Shown here: piece after piece, positions 8,793-17,045 of the stretch | Layout: each line of letters starts with the position of its first letter | How positions within the stretch are numbered: the first letter of the stretch is position 1 | Source: [Zimmermannella] bifida NBRC 103089 | GTDB taxonomy: Bacteria > Actinomycetota > Actinomycetes > Actinomycetales > Microbacteriaceae | Assembly: GCF_001570925.1 (NCBI RefSeq) | Contig: NZ_BCSP01000002.1 | Coordinates: 124,001 to 188,000, forward strand | Direction of reading: 5' to 3' | DNA length: 64,000 nt | Program-made: the position numbers and the translations under genes | The notes under the pieces: generated by a model | Told to the model about the DNA's origin: nothing | The model's database searches: none | The model's input: only the letters and a program-made list of their open reading frames with translations

Positions 8793-9788
8793 ATGAACTC
8801 GATTCCGAACTCCATGCGCGGTGCCGTTGATTTGAGCGGCCTGGGTCAGTCGAACGGTGCCGGTGCTGCCGGCGCCCCGCAACCGGGCCAGCCAGGCCCC
8901 GCAGCGCAAGCAGCCCCACAGGCTGGTGCAGCCGCGCAGCCAGGTCAGCAAGGCGACGCGATCGCGACGCTGCCCGATGTCGTCATTGACGGCGGCCAGG
9001 CCGAGCTCGAGCAGCTCGCACCGCTGTCGGCGCAGCTGCCGGTGCTGGTGGAAATGTACTCGGCCGCAGCCGACGAACAGCACGGCCAGTCGGCACTCGC
9101 CGAGGTTGTTCGCTCGGCACAGGGACGACTCGTGTTGCTGCGCATCAACCTCGATGCCGACCCCGCGCTCGGCACCCAACAGCAGACGATCATGCTGCTT
9201 GGTGGGCGCCCTGCCCCGCTCTTCGAGCAGACCCCGCCGCGTGAGCAGGTTATTCAAGTGATTAATGAGCTGCTGGCGGCAGCGCAGCAGCAGGGCATGA
9301 CCGGTGTTGTTGCGGTTGAAGGTGGCGCGGATGCGGGCGGTACTGCGGCTGCCGAGCCGGCAGCGAAGCCGCTGCCACCGCTGCACCAAGAAGCACAGGA
9401 TGCACTCGCGCAGGGCGACCTTGACGGCGCCAAGTTGGCGTACACTCGCGCGCTCGAAGCCTCACCGGCAGACGACGAAGCCCGCATCGGGCTCGCCCGT
9501 GTTGGTCTGCTCGAGCGTCTTCGCGGCAAGACCCTTGCCGAGATCCGCGACCGTGCTGCGAGCGCCCCGGACGATCTCGACGCACAGCTCGATGTGGCCG
9601 ACCTCGACCTTTCGGGTGGTCATGTTGTGGATGCGTTCGAGCGTCTGCTGGGGATGTTCCCAAAGGTAGACGCCGACGGAAAGTCGCGCATCCGCGAACG
9701 CCTGCTCGACATGTTCGACATCGTCGGCGCTGCAGATGCGCGCGTCGTGCGTGCCCGTCAGCAGCTCACGAACCTGCTGTTCGCCTAA
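8793..9788 (+). CDS. TPR/thioredoxin-like co-chaperone homologue (YbbN/CnoX type)
   Basis: A 331-residue protein with an Ala/Gln/Pro-rich N-terminus, a thioredoxin-like fold at about residues 65-170 (LPVLVEMYS, VLLRINLDADPALG, GGRPAPLF) and C-terminal TPR-like helices (about 195-331, EAQDALAQGDLDGAKLAYTR). This matches the CnoX/YbbN layout, proteins that hold unfolding clients and hand them to chaperones. Where the CxxC active site should be, the sequence reads EMYSAAADE, so no redox cysteines remain; it would be a pure holdase or adaptor. The start is 3 bp after the upstream membrane-protein gene, so they form an operon. Confidence 0.85.
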   Translation: MNSIPNSMRGAVDLSGLGQSNGAGAAGAPQPGQPGPAAQAAPQAGAAAQPGQQGDAIATLPDVVIDGGQAELEQLAPLSAQLPVLVEMYSAAADEQHGQSALAEVVRSAQGRLVLLRINLDADPALGTQQQTIMLLGGRPAPLFEQTPPREQVIQVINELLAAAQQQGMTGVVAVEGGADAGGTAAAEPAAKPLPPLHQEAQDALAQGDLDGAKLAYTRALEASPADDEARIGLARVGLLERLRGKTLAEIRDRAASAPDDLDAQLDVADLDLSGGHVVDAFERLLGMFPKVDADGKSRIRERLLDMFDIVGAADARVVRARQQLTNLLFA

Positions 9789-9847
9789 CGCGAGCGACGA
9801 AGCACAAGCCCAGTACCGAAACAAACCCAGTAACGAAAAAAGCTGCG

Positions 9848-9888
9848 AAACAGTAATGGCCCCGCACATTGCGGGGCCATTACTGTTT
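9848..9888. terminator. Strong bidirectional terminator hairpin
   Basis: A perfect 19-bp inverted repeat with a 3-base loop, GC-rich in the centre, with A/T runs at both feet. It lies between the convergent ends of the YbbN-like gene and glgB, and can serve both strands. Confidence 0.9.
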
Positions 9889-9911
9889 CGGGACGCTGGA
9901 TGCGCTGGTGG

Positions 9912-12086
9912 CTAGCGCTTGCGGCGCAGGAACGTCGCGCCAAGCGGCGGCATCCGCAGATCAACTGACTGCGGGAAGCCGTGCGCGCCCTCGGCCTGCA
10001 CGCGAAGCTCTGGGTTCGTTACGCCCGAGCCGCCAAAGGCCAGGTCATCCGAGTTGAGGATCTCTTCCCACTCGCCTTCGGGGAGTCCAATGCGGTAGCT
10101 CTCGTGCACCGAGTTGGCGAAGTTGTGGACGCAGAGGATCTGGTCGCCGGCACCGTCGTGACGGATGTACGCGAGGATCGAGTTGCCCGCATCCTCACCG
10201 GTAACCCACTGCAGACCGCTCGGATCGTTGTCGAGCTTCCACATTGCTGGATGCGCCACGTAGAGCTCGTTGAGCGCGGCCACGTACTTCTGGATGCCCG
10301 AGAACGTCGGGTTTTCGAGCAGCCACCAGTCGATACCGTGCGCTTCGTTCCATTCCTGTGGCTGGCCGATTTCTTGGCCCATGAACAGCAATGGCTTACC
10401 CGGGTGGCTCCACTGGTACGAGTAGAACAGGCGCATATTCGCGGCCTTCTGCCAGTCGTCGCCCGGCATCTTCGTGAACATCGAGCCCTTGCCGTGCACG
10501 ACCTCATCGTGCGAGATCGGCAGAATGAACTGCTCGCTCCACGCGTAGACGAACGAGAACGTGAGCTCGCCGTGGTGGTACTGGCGGTAGATCGGGTCCT
10601 TTTCGAAGTACCGCAGGTTGTCGTTCATCCACCCCATGTTCCACTTGAGGCCGAACCCGAGACCGCCGTGATCGGTGGGTCGGGTAACACCATCAAAGCT
10701 GGTGGACTCTTCGGCAATCATGACAATGCCGGGGTTGCGCTTGTACGCGGTGGCGTTGACCTCTTTCAAAAAGTCGATGGCCTCGTAGTATTCGCGGCCA
10801 CCGTCAACATTGGGCAGCCATTCCTCGCGCGAGTAGTCGCGGTAGATCATGGATGCGACCGCATCGACCCGCAGGCCGTCAACGTGGAACTCTTCGAGCC
10901 AGTACAGGGCATTGGCCACCAAGAAGTTGCGCACCTGCGAGTTGCCGTAATCGAAAATGTACGTGCCCCAGTCCTGCTGTTCGCCCAGGCGAGGGTCCGG
11001 GTGCTCGTAGAGCGGCTGGCCGTCGAAGCGGCCGAGCGCGAACGCATCCTTGGGAAAGTGCCCCGGTACCCAGTCCATGAGCACACCGATTCCGGCCTGG
11101 TGCAGCTGGTCGATAAGGTAGCGCAGGTCGTCGGGCGAACCCATGCGCGAGGTTGGGGCGAAGTATCCGCTCACCTGGTAGCCCCACGAACCGCCGAAGG
11201 GGTGTTCGGCCAGCGGCATGAACTCAACGTGGGTGAAGTTCATTTGCTTCAGGTACGGAATGAGCTCATCCGCGAGCTGTCGGTAGCTCAGGCCCGGACG
11301 CCACGACATGGCGTGCAGTTCGTACACGCTCATGGGGGAGTTGTGCGGGTCGCGCGCTGCACGTGCGCGCATCCATTCGCCATCGCCCCAAACGTGCGTG
11401 GAGTTCGCTGGAACGACCGACGCGGTGTGCGGCGGACGTTCGGCGTGCTTTGCCATCGGGTCGGCCTTGTCGATCCACTCGCCGGATGCGGTCTGGATCT
11501 GGAACTTGTACGTCTGGTGTTCGGCGACGTCGGGAATGAACAGCTCCCAAACACCCTGGGCATTGAGGCGGCGCATGGCGTGACGGGCACCATCCCACTG
11601 GTTGAACGAACCGGTTACGCGCACGGCCTGCGCGTGGGGCGCCCAAACCACAAACGAGGTGCCGCGCACGCCCTGGTGCTCGCGCACATTTGCGCCAAAC
11701 GCTTGCCAAAGCTGTTCGTGACGGCCTTCGCCAAAGAGGTAGAGGTCGGTTTCGCCAATTGATGGCAAGAACCGGTAGGGGTCGTCGGCGACATCAACGA
11801 TGCCCGAGTTGTACTGCGTCTCCAAGTGGTAGGCGCTGAAGCCGTGCTTGTGGGTACCGCTCCAAATGCCGTGCGCCAAGTGTTCGAGTTCAACGCGGGT
11901 GCCGTCGGTAAGGACGGCAAATACGCGGTGGGCCAGCGGGCGGCGGGCACGGATGCGGATGGTTTGTTCGGTTGCGTCGACCGCGTGTTGCCCGAGTACG
12001 GCGTGTGGGGCGCCGTGGCGTCCGTCGGCAATCGCCGAAAGTTCGGCTTCGTCGATGAGATCGCGGGGGAGTTCAGCAGTGGTCAT
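9912..12086 (-). CDS. glgB: 1,4-alpha-glucan branching enzyme
   Basis: A 724-residue GH13 enzyme that forms alpha-1,6 branches in glycogen or related alpha-glucan. The N-terminal carbohydrate-binding region (ARRPLAHRVFAVLTDG, HGIWSGT) is followed by the (beta/alpha)8 domain. MPLAEHPFGGSWGYQVSGYF is the standard motif I, HVDGLRVDAVASMIYRDYSR carries the catalytic Asp, MIAEESTSF the acid/base Glu, and LPISHDEVVHGKGSM the final conserved block. Length is normal for actinobacterial GlgB. It lies 59 bp downstream of glgE on the same strand, matching the GlgE-pathway pairing of maltosyltransferase and branching enzyme. Confidence 0.97.
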   Translation of the reverse strand: MTTAELPRDLIDEAELSAIADGRHGAPHAVLGQHAVDATEQTIRIRARRPLAHRVFAVLTDGTRVELEHLAHGIWSGTHKHGFSAYHLETQYNSGIVDVADDPYRFLPSIGETDLYLFGEGRHEQLWQAFGANVREHQGVRGTSFVVWAPHAQAVRVTGSFNQWDGARHAMRRLNAQGVWELFIPDVAEHQTYKFQIQTASGEWIDKADPMAKHAERPPHTASVVPANSTHVWGDGEWMRARAARDPHNSPMSVYELHAMSWRPGLSYRQLADELIPYLKQMNFTHVEFMPLAEHPFGGSWGYQVSGYFAPTSRMGSPDDLRYLIDQLHQAGIGVLMDWVPGHFPKDAFALGRFDGQPLYEHPDPRLGEQQDWGTYIFDYGNSQVRNFLVANALYWLEEFHVDGLRVDAVASMIYRDYSREEWLPNVDGGREYYEAIDFLKEVNATAYKRNPGIVMIAEESTSFDGVTRPTDHGGLGFGLKWNMGWMNDNLRYFEKDPIYRQYHHGELTFSFVYAWSEQFILPISHDEVVHGKGSMFTKMPGDDWQKAANMRLFYSYQWSHPGKPLLFMGQEIGQPQEWNEAHGIDWWLLENPTFSGIQKYVAALNELYVAHPAMWKLDNDPSGLQWVTGEDAGNSILAYIRHDGAGDQILCVHNFANSVHESYRIGLPEGEWEEILNSDDLAFGGSGVTNPELRVQAEGAHGFPQSVDLRMPPLGATFLRRKR

Positions 12087-12145
12087 GGTGGCGCTTTCGG
12101 TCAGAACGGAAAAAGTTTGGTTTGGCAGCGTGTGCTCGATGCGCG

Positions 12146-14221
12146 CTAGCTGGCGCGGCGCACGTGCAGGATGTGCGACTGGCCGGGCTCGAGGCGCACA
12201 TAGTTGGCGCCACCCCAGTGCCAGAGCGAACCGCTGAGCAGGTCTTCGACTTCGAGCTCGGCGCCGTGGTCAAAACCGAGCGCGGGCAGGTCGAGCCACA
12301 GGGTTGCTTCTTGCGCGTTGGTGTAGTCAAGGTTCGTGACCACAATGATCGTGTCACTTGCCCCGGTTTCGCTGTGCTGTGCATCCAGGTGCTTCGAGAA
12401 CGCGAGCAGCTGCCCGTTGTCGCTGGTGTGCACAACGAAGTTGCGCAGCTGGTGCAGGGCCGGGTGGGCCTTGCGAATCGCGTTGCAGCGGCGGATGAGC
12501 GGAGCGATCGAGGTGCCAGCGGCTTCTTCGCCAGCCCAGTCGCGCTGCTTGTACTCGTACTTTTCGTTGTCGATGTTCTCTTCGGAGCCCGGGCGCGCAA
12601 CGTTTTCGATGAGCTCGAATCCGGCGTACATGCCCCAGTTCGGGCTTGCCATGGATGCGATGACGGTGCGCGCCTCGTAGGCAGGGCGGCCGCCGCGCTG
12701 CAGGTACTCGGTGAGGATATCGGGCGTGTTCACGAACATGTTCGGGTGCATGAAGTGCGAGGTTTCGTGCGAGACCTCACTGAGGAACTCCTCAAGTTCT
12801 TCGCGCGTATTTCGCCAGGTGAAGTACGAGTACGACTGCTGGAAGCCCGCCTTGGCAAGCGATTGCATGACTGCCGGGCGGGTGAATGCCTCGGCCAAGA
12901 AAATGACCTCGGGGTGTTCAGCGTTGATCTCGTGAATCAGCCATTCCCAGAACTGCAGCGGCTTGGTGTGCGGGTTGTCGACGCGGAAGATCTTCACGCC
13001 GTGCGAAATCCAGAACTGCACCGTTTCGAGTACTTCGGCGTAGAACCCGTTGCGGTCGTTGTCGAAGTTAATCGGGTAGATGTCCTGGTACTTCTTCGGC
13101 GGGTTTTCGGCGTAGGCGATGGTGCCGTCGGCGAGGGTGGTGAACCATTCGGGGTGCTTGGCAACCCACGGGTGGTCGGGAGTTGCCTGCAGTGCGAGGT
13201 CGAGGGCGACTTCGAGGCCGAGGGCTTCGGCGCGCTCGCGGAACGCGTCGAAGTCGTCGATGGTGCCGAGGTCGGGGTGCACATCACGGTGACCACCGGT
13301 TTCGGCGCCGATTGCCCAGGGCGAACCCGGGTCGTGCGGGCCAGCGACGAGGGTGTTGTTCGGGCCCTTGCGGTTGGTGAGACCGATCGGGTGAATCGGC
13401 GGCAGGTAGACCACGTCGAATCCCATACCGGCGACGCCTTCGAGCCGGTCAGCGGCGGTGCGGAACGTGCCGCTGACCCACATGCCGTTGTCGTCGCGGT
13501 GTGCGCCTTCCGAGCGTGGGAAGAATTCGTACCAGGCACCGAAGCCAACGCGAGTGCGTTCGGCGCGGATGGTGCGGGTTTCTGACGGCGTGACCAGTGA
13601 GCGAACCGGCTGCATGTCGATCACCGTGGTGACTGCATCCGAGGTCAGTGCGCCCAGGCGCAAGAACGTGTCGCGGCTCGTGTCGCGAGCGGCGGTGGAT
13701 GCGCGGGTCAAGAGATCGCGCTGTGTTTCGTCGAGCTCGGGGTGCGCGGCCGCGCGGTCGAGCACGCGGGCACCTTCTTCGAGCATGAGCTCGACATCGA
13801 TGCCGGCACCGATCTTGATTTCAGCATTGTGACGCCAGGTGGCGTAGTCGTCACCGTAGGCTTCGATCTGCCAGGTCCAGTTGCCGGTGGTGGTGATGCG
13901 GGCGGCTGCGGTCCATTCATCGTGGCCGATGCGACCCGGCTCCATCTTGATTCGGGTGGTGTTGCCCTTGGGGCAGGTAAGCAGCAGGTCGACGGCGATG
14001 CGGTCGTGGCCTTCGCGGAACGCGACGCACGAGAACGGTACGACCTCACCGACGTAGGCTCGGGTGGGGAAGTGGTTGTCTTCGATTTGCGGCCGCAGTT
14101 TCATGACCGGGATGCGGCCATAAACGGGCGCGTAGCCGGAGCCGGGGAACGCTTGTGGTTCCGGCGCAGTTCCGGTGTTGTTCGCAGCGGACGGGGTGCT
14201 CATTCCTGGTGCAGTAGCCAC
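12146..14221 (-). CDS. glgE: Alpha-1,4-glucan:maltose-1-phosphate maltosyltransferase
   Basis: A 691-residue GH13_3 enzyme that transfers maltose from maltose-1-phosphate to the non-reducing end of alpha-glucan. Recognisable segments are the N-terminal beta domain (YGRIPVMKLRP, then VVPFSCVAFREGHD), LPPIHPIGLTNRKGPNN, KIFRVDNPHTKPLQFWEWL with the nucleophile Asp, and VIFLAEAFTRP with the acid/base Glu. Length agrees with the family (about 660-700). The start may be GTG at 14221 or the ATG at 14203; no strong Shine-Dalgarno decides. The enzymes that supply maltose-1-phosphate (TreS/Pep2 or GlgM) are not in this window. Confidence 0.95.
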   Translation of the reverse strand: MATAPGMSTPSAANNTGTAPEPQAFPGSGYAPVYGRIPVMKLRPQIEDNHFPTRAYVGEVVPFSCVAFREGHDRIAVDLLLTCPKGNTTRIKMEPGRIGHDEWTAAARITTTGNWTWQIEAYGDDYATWRHNAEIKIGAGIDVELMLEEGARVLDRAAAHPELDETQRDLLTRASTAARDTSRDTFLRLGALTSDAVTTVIDMQPVRSLVTPSETRTIRAERTRVGFGAWYEFFPRSEGAHRDDNGMWVSGTFRTAADRLEGVAGMGFDVVYLPPIHPIGLTNRKGPNNTLVAGPHDPGSPWAIGAETGGHRDVHPDLGTIDDFDAFRERAEALGLEVALDLALQATPDHPWVAKHPEWFTTLADGTIAYAENPPKKYQDIYPINFDNDRNGFYAEVLETVQFWISHGVKIFRVDNPHTKPLQFWEWLIHEINAEHPEVIFLAEAFTRPAVMQSLAKAGFQQSYSYFTWRNTREELEEFLSEVSHETSHFMHPNMFVNTPDILTEYLQRGGRPAYEARTVIASMASPNWGMYAGFELIENVARPGSEENIDNEKYEYKQRDWAGEEAAGTSIAPLIRRCNAIRKAHPALHQLRNFVVHTSDNGQLLAFSKHLDAQHSETGASDTIIVVTNLDYTNAQEATLWLDLPALGFDHGAELEVEDLLSGSLWHWGGANYVRLEPGQSHILHVRRAS

Positions 14222-14279
14222 GCGTTCGACGCTAGCAAGCTCGTCTAACCGGAATCCCAGGAACTAGCAGGTTCAAGTC

Positions 14280-14861
14280 TCAGTACTTTGGGCCGCCCGC
14301 ACGAGGAAAATCGTGAGGCAGCTTGACGCACGGGCTGTACACCATAATCACTTCCCGCAAATTACTCGGTTCGGTATGCGCTTCAAACAGGACATGGAAT
14401 CCGTTTCGGTGTTTGAACCTGAGGTATGGCCCATCGCTCCCAGAGTTAGGCATATCTTCAGTCCATTCCGAAGAGCTGGCCAAGTGCTCGTGAATGCGAT
14501 TGTGCAACTCAACAACGCTGTCGGCGTCCATAAATACAACCGAGGTGATGCCGGGATATTGGTAATACTTGTTGTTGCTGTCGCAGTTCAGGAGTGTACG
14601 CTCGCGTTCGCCAATTGGTTCAGGCTGACTTACTTGTGGTGCCTTTCGTAGGTCCTCAGACAAGTCGACCAGCTCTCGTTGGAGTCGGAGGCTTTCTGCT
14701 TTGGCTTCTTCAATCGTGTCGATTGATTGGGAGGTGTTCGAGTCAGTGTTTCCGTTACTAGGAGCGCAGCCCGTGAGTGCCACTACGCACGCAATCGTGA
14801 GAACATAGCGATTGATTGCCCGGGAGCGTCTTGCAGATACGCTAGTCAGCTTGAATTTCAT
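14280..14861 (-). CDS. Putative lipoprotein of the AT-rich cassette
   Basis: A 193-residue protein with a basic n-region, hydrophobic segment and the lipobox ALTGC at about residues 28-32, so export and lipid attachment are likely. The mature part begins with a Ser/Asn/Thr-rich spacer and a short charged helix, then a compact domain with LLNCDSNN and SPCVKLPHDF. No family was recognised. The start codon overlaps the end of the upstream hydrolase gene by 20 bp, implying coupled translation. By position it could be an immunity or accessory protein to that hydrolase (inference). Its base composition is clearly AT-richer than glgE next door. Confidence 0.75.
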   Translation of the reverse strand: MKFKLTSVSARRSRAINRYVLTIACVVALTGCAPSNGNTDSNTSQSIDTIEEAKAESLRLQRELVDLSEDLRKAPQVSQPEPIGERERTLLNCDSNNKYYQYPGITSVVFMDADSVVELHNRIHEHLASSSEWTEDMPNSGSDGPYLRFKHRNGFHVLFEAHTEPSNLREVIMVYSPCVKLPHDFPRAGGPKY

Positions 14862-16503
14862 GGATCAGTTCTCTAGTGAGTAAGTCATTTTCGGTCGTGT
14901 CACCATTCGTTCTGGCGTGATTTGAAAACGGGTCGGTTCCATCGTATGAATGATTCTCGAATGCTTCGGCGCCTAGCGGGGACGGTGCGGGGCCAACCAT
15001 GAACATATTGAGAAATTCCGGTTTGTAGTAGTAATGGTCGTAACCTGTTGAAGCATTAGCATTCCAATCTCCTGGCGCGTAAGACCCTGAAAGGGAATTT
15101 ACTTGGTTGTACCACGCGCCAAAGTTCTCTGAGCTGAACACAACGCTTTGGCTCGCGCTGTGGCCGCCAATGTTAATGTCTGCGCCAATTCCGGACGCTT
15201 CTATTGCCAGGGCATCTTGAAAGTCTTTAAGTGACTCGCCCTTCACCTGTAGGTGGTTGGCGTTTATGTTGCCTCGCTCGCCAGCCCCCCATTCAATCCA
15301 TGCGCCGTCACCTTCAAAATCTCCGTCCATGAATGTGAAAGAGGCTACCTCTGTATTGGGAGTAATGTCTGGTGCAGTTTCTACCATGTTGCTGGGGAAT
15401 GCTGTTGCTGAGCCGTCTTGAAAGGACTTGTACGACGTTCCCGTGCCTGGAACGTGAGTGTAAACTTCAGTCGTAGAAGCCGTCAAGCTGCCATTTTGTT
15501 CGATAATACGGTTCGAATCTGGATCGAAAAGAATAAAGGTTCGTTCTGGTGATTTCGTGACTTGGTTCAGGTAGTCTCGTTCCAGGGCCAGTGAATTTTT
15601 CTCTTTGGAAAGCTCGCTATATTCATGTATATCGAGTTCATTGTCCAAGGTGAGATTATTCATCTTGTCTTGAATCGCATCTATTTGCTCGGTTAAGTCC
15701 AGCGACCGCGCTTCGGCGAGCTTCTCATTAACACGACTGCGTGTTTCGAATGGGATCCCATTCGTTGAGCCGATGATATGAGGGTAGTCTGACTCGAGTG
15801 AGCTTTGCTGCTCGGGAGAAAGGGAATCCCAAAGGGCTCGAATTTCGGATGGAGATTTGTCGGATGTGAGGGCATCAGTAAATGAATCTGCGGAAAATTC
15901 GATACTTGAGAGTTCTATGGATTGACCCGATGTGGTCGAGCTTGTGATGTTCTCGCATGCGCTGGTCAAGGAATCGTCAAGACTCTGAGCCATCGTCAGG
16001 ATCTTGCCTATCTCTCGTTCGAGATTTAGTTTGGCGGCTTTGGCTCTGGTATAGGCCTCAGTTGTTTCGAAGTCAGGTGAATGGTCCTTGCTTTGAGGGT
16101 CAGGTAATGGTTGGGGCATGGTTGCAGCCTCGGCGCGTGCGTCTATCCACACCTGAGCACCGAGTTCAACAGTTCCATCAATGTTGATTACAAGATGTTC
16201 ATCTAGGGCGTAGTCATGAGAGCCTTGAACGCGTTGCACAATTTCATCGAGGGTGATGGTGGCCTCGCGTGCTGCTATCAGAAGATCAGTAAGCTGTGCT
16301 TCCACGAAATCGATATCTCGCAAGACCTCGGACAGGGAATCTCGAGCCGCGGTCGCTGCAAGACCTGTGCTCGCAAAGTTTGCACTCGCTCGAAACAGGA
16401 CATCGCCGTTCGCTTGCATTGCTCCCTCAGCGCGTTCAATGAGGTACTGCGCTTCAAGGGCAGGATCTAGATTCCAACGGGAAACTGTTTGCCACGAGAT
16501 CAC
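14842..16503 (-). CDS. Alpha/beta hydrolase with type VII-like helical N-terminus
   Basis: A 553-residue protein. The N-terminal 100 residues are predicted helical and Ala-rich, like WXG100/LXG-type leaders. The middle has WDSLSPEQQSSLESDYPHI and IPFETRSRVNEKLAEAR, a pattern typical of actinobacterial DUF1023-type hydrolases. THVPGTGTSY follows, and GGHSASQS at residues 446-453 forms a nucleophile elbow with Ser449, where the usual last Gly of GxSxG is Ser. His529 in DPFSNHAR is the best catalytic His. GTG at 16503 with AAGG upstream overlaps the preceding gene by 50 bp. A secreted hydrolase or toxin is the likely role; the substrate is unknown. Confidence 0.8.
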   Translation of the reverse strand: MISWQTVSRWNLDPALEAQYLIERAEGAMQANGDVLFRASANFASTGLAATAARDSLSEVLRDIDFVEAQLTDLLIAAREATITLDEIVQRVQGSHDYALDEHLVINIDGTVELGAQVWIDARAEAATMPQPLPDPQSKDHSPDFETTEAYTRAKAAKLNLEREIGKILTMAQSLDDSLTSACENITSSTTSGQSIELSSIEFSADSFTDALTSDKSPSEIRALWDSLSPEQQSSLESDYPHIIGSTNGIPFETRSRVNEKLAEARSLDLTEQIDAIQDKMNNLTLDNELDIHEYSELSKEKNSLALERDYLNQVTKSPERTFILFDPDSNRIIEQNGSLTASTTEVYTHVPGTGTSYKSFQDGSATAFPSNMVETAPDITPNTEVASFTFMDGDFEGDGAWIEWGAGERGNINANHLQVKGESLKDFQDALAIEASGIGADINIGGHSASQSVVFSSENFGAWYNQVNSLSGSYAPGDWNANASTGYDHYYYKPEFLNMFMVGPAPSPLGAEAFENHSYDGTDPFSNHARTNGDTTENDLLTRELIHEIQAD

Positions 16504-16840
16504 GGGTGACCTTTTCGTATGAGACGTAGTCGACGAGATCGAGTGATGTCTTGATCGCGTTCAAATGCTGTGCGGAGGCTGAGTCGGATTCCTGGAATTC
16601 CTGCTCTGCCGCAAACGCAGCATCAGATATGTCAGAAGTAGCGTTTAGGAGAGCACGTTGCGCTTTCCCGAGATGTTGGATTGCGCGTTCAAACGCATCG
16701 GCGGCGTTTGAATCGGGCATGCTATTCGCCATGGCATGCTCGACGTTGAGAAGAGAACAACATTCTTGAATCCCCTCATTTGCGTCATCGCATGCCCGAG
16801 CAATTTCGTAAAAGTCTCCTTCGACTGTGTTTGTTTCCAC
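16454..16840 (-). CDS. Small helical ESX/WXG-like protein
   Basis: A 128-residue acidic protein, mostly helical, with alternating Ala/Leu-rich helices (AADAFERAIQHLGKAQRALL, then a Ser/Asp-rich turn), resembling the small partners encoded before type VII secretion substrates. No WxG motif is present, so the assignment rests on size, helix content and gene order. GTG at 16840 is supported by GAGGAG at 16846-16851. It overlaps the hydrolase gene by 50 bp. No type VII secretion machinery is in the window. Confidence 0.7.
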   Translation of the reverse strand: METNTVEGDFYEIARACDDANEGIQECCSLLNVEHAMANSMPDSNAADAFERAIQHLGKAQRALLNATSDISDAAFAAEQEFQESDSASAQHLNAIKTSLDLVDYVSYEKVTRDLVANSFPLESRSCP

Positions 16841-16849
16841 CTTGGCTCC

Positions 16850-16876
16850 TCACTGAACGGCGGACAGGCGGCACAT
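16850..16876 (-). CDS. Possible 8-codon leader peptide
   Basis: An ATG preceded by a strong GAGGAGG opens an eight-codon frame (MCRLSAVQ) whose TGA overlaps the Shine-Dalgarno of the small ESX-like gene. The arrangement would couple its translation to the cassette. It is too short for certainty and could be chance. Confidence 0.3.
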   Translation of the reverse strand: MCRLSAVQ

Positions 16877-17045
16877 TGTCCCTCCTCAGCGTGAACCTAA
16901 GGTGAATACTGGTTGATTTCTGTCTGCCGCATCATAGGGTGCTGCTTGTGAAAACGCGCGTGGATACATCAGTTAACCGCAGCCCATGCCAACCAAATCA
17001 GTGGCGGCCGTGGGCGAGAACCCACGCAAACGATGTCGGGTTCGG

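Noticed and set aside
7623-9389. 588-codon open frame on the minus strand across the 825-residue membrane protein and YbbN-like genes
   Set aside because: It is antisense to two well-supported genes; the composition is typical of a high-GC shadow frame and no family was recognised.
9981-11762. 593-codon plus-strand frame opposite glgB
   Set aside because: Antisense to catalytic motifs of glgB; GC-third-position shadow without motifs or Shine-Dalgarno.
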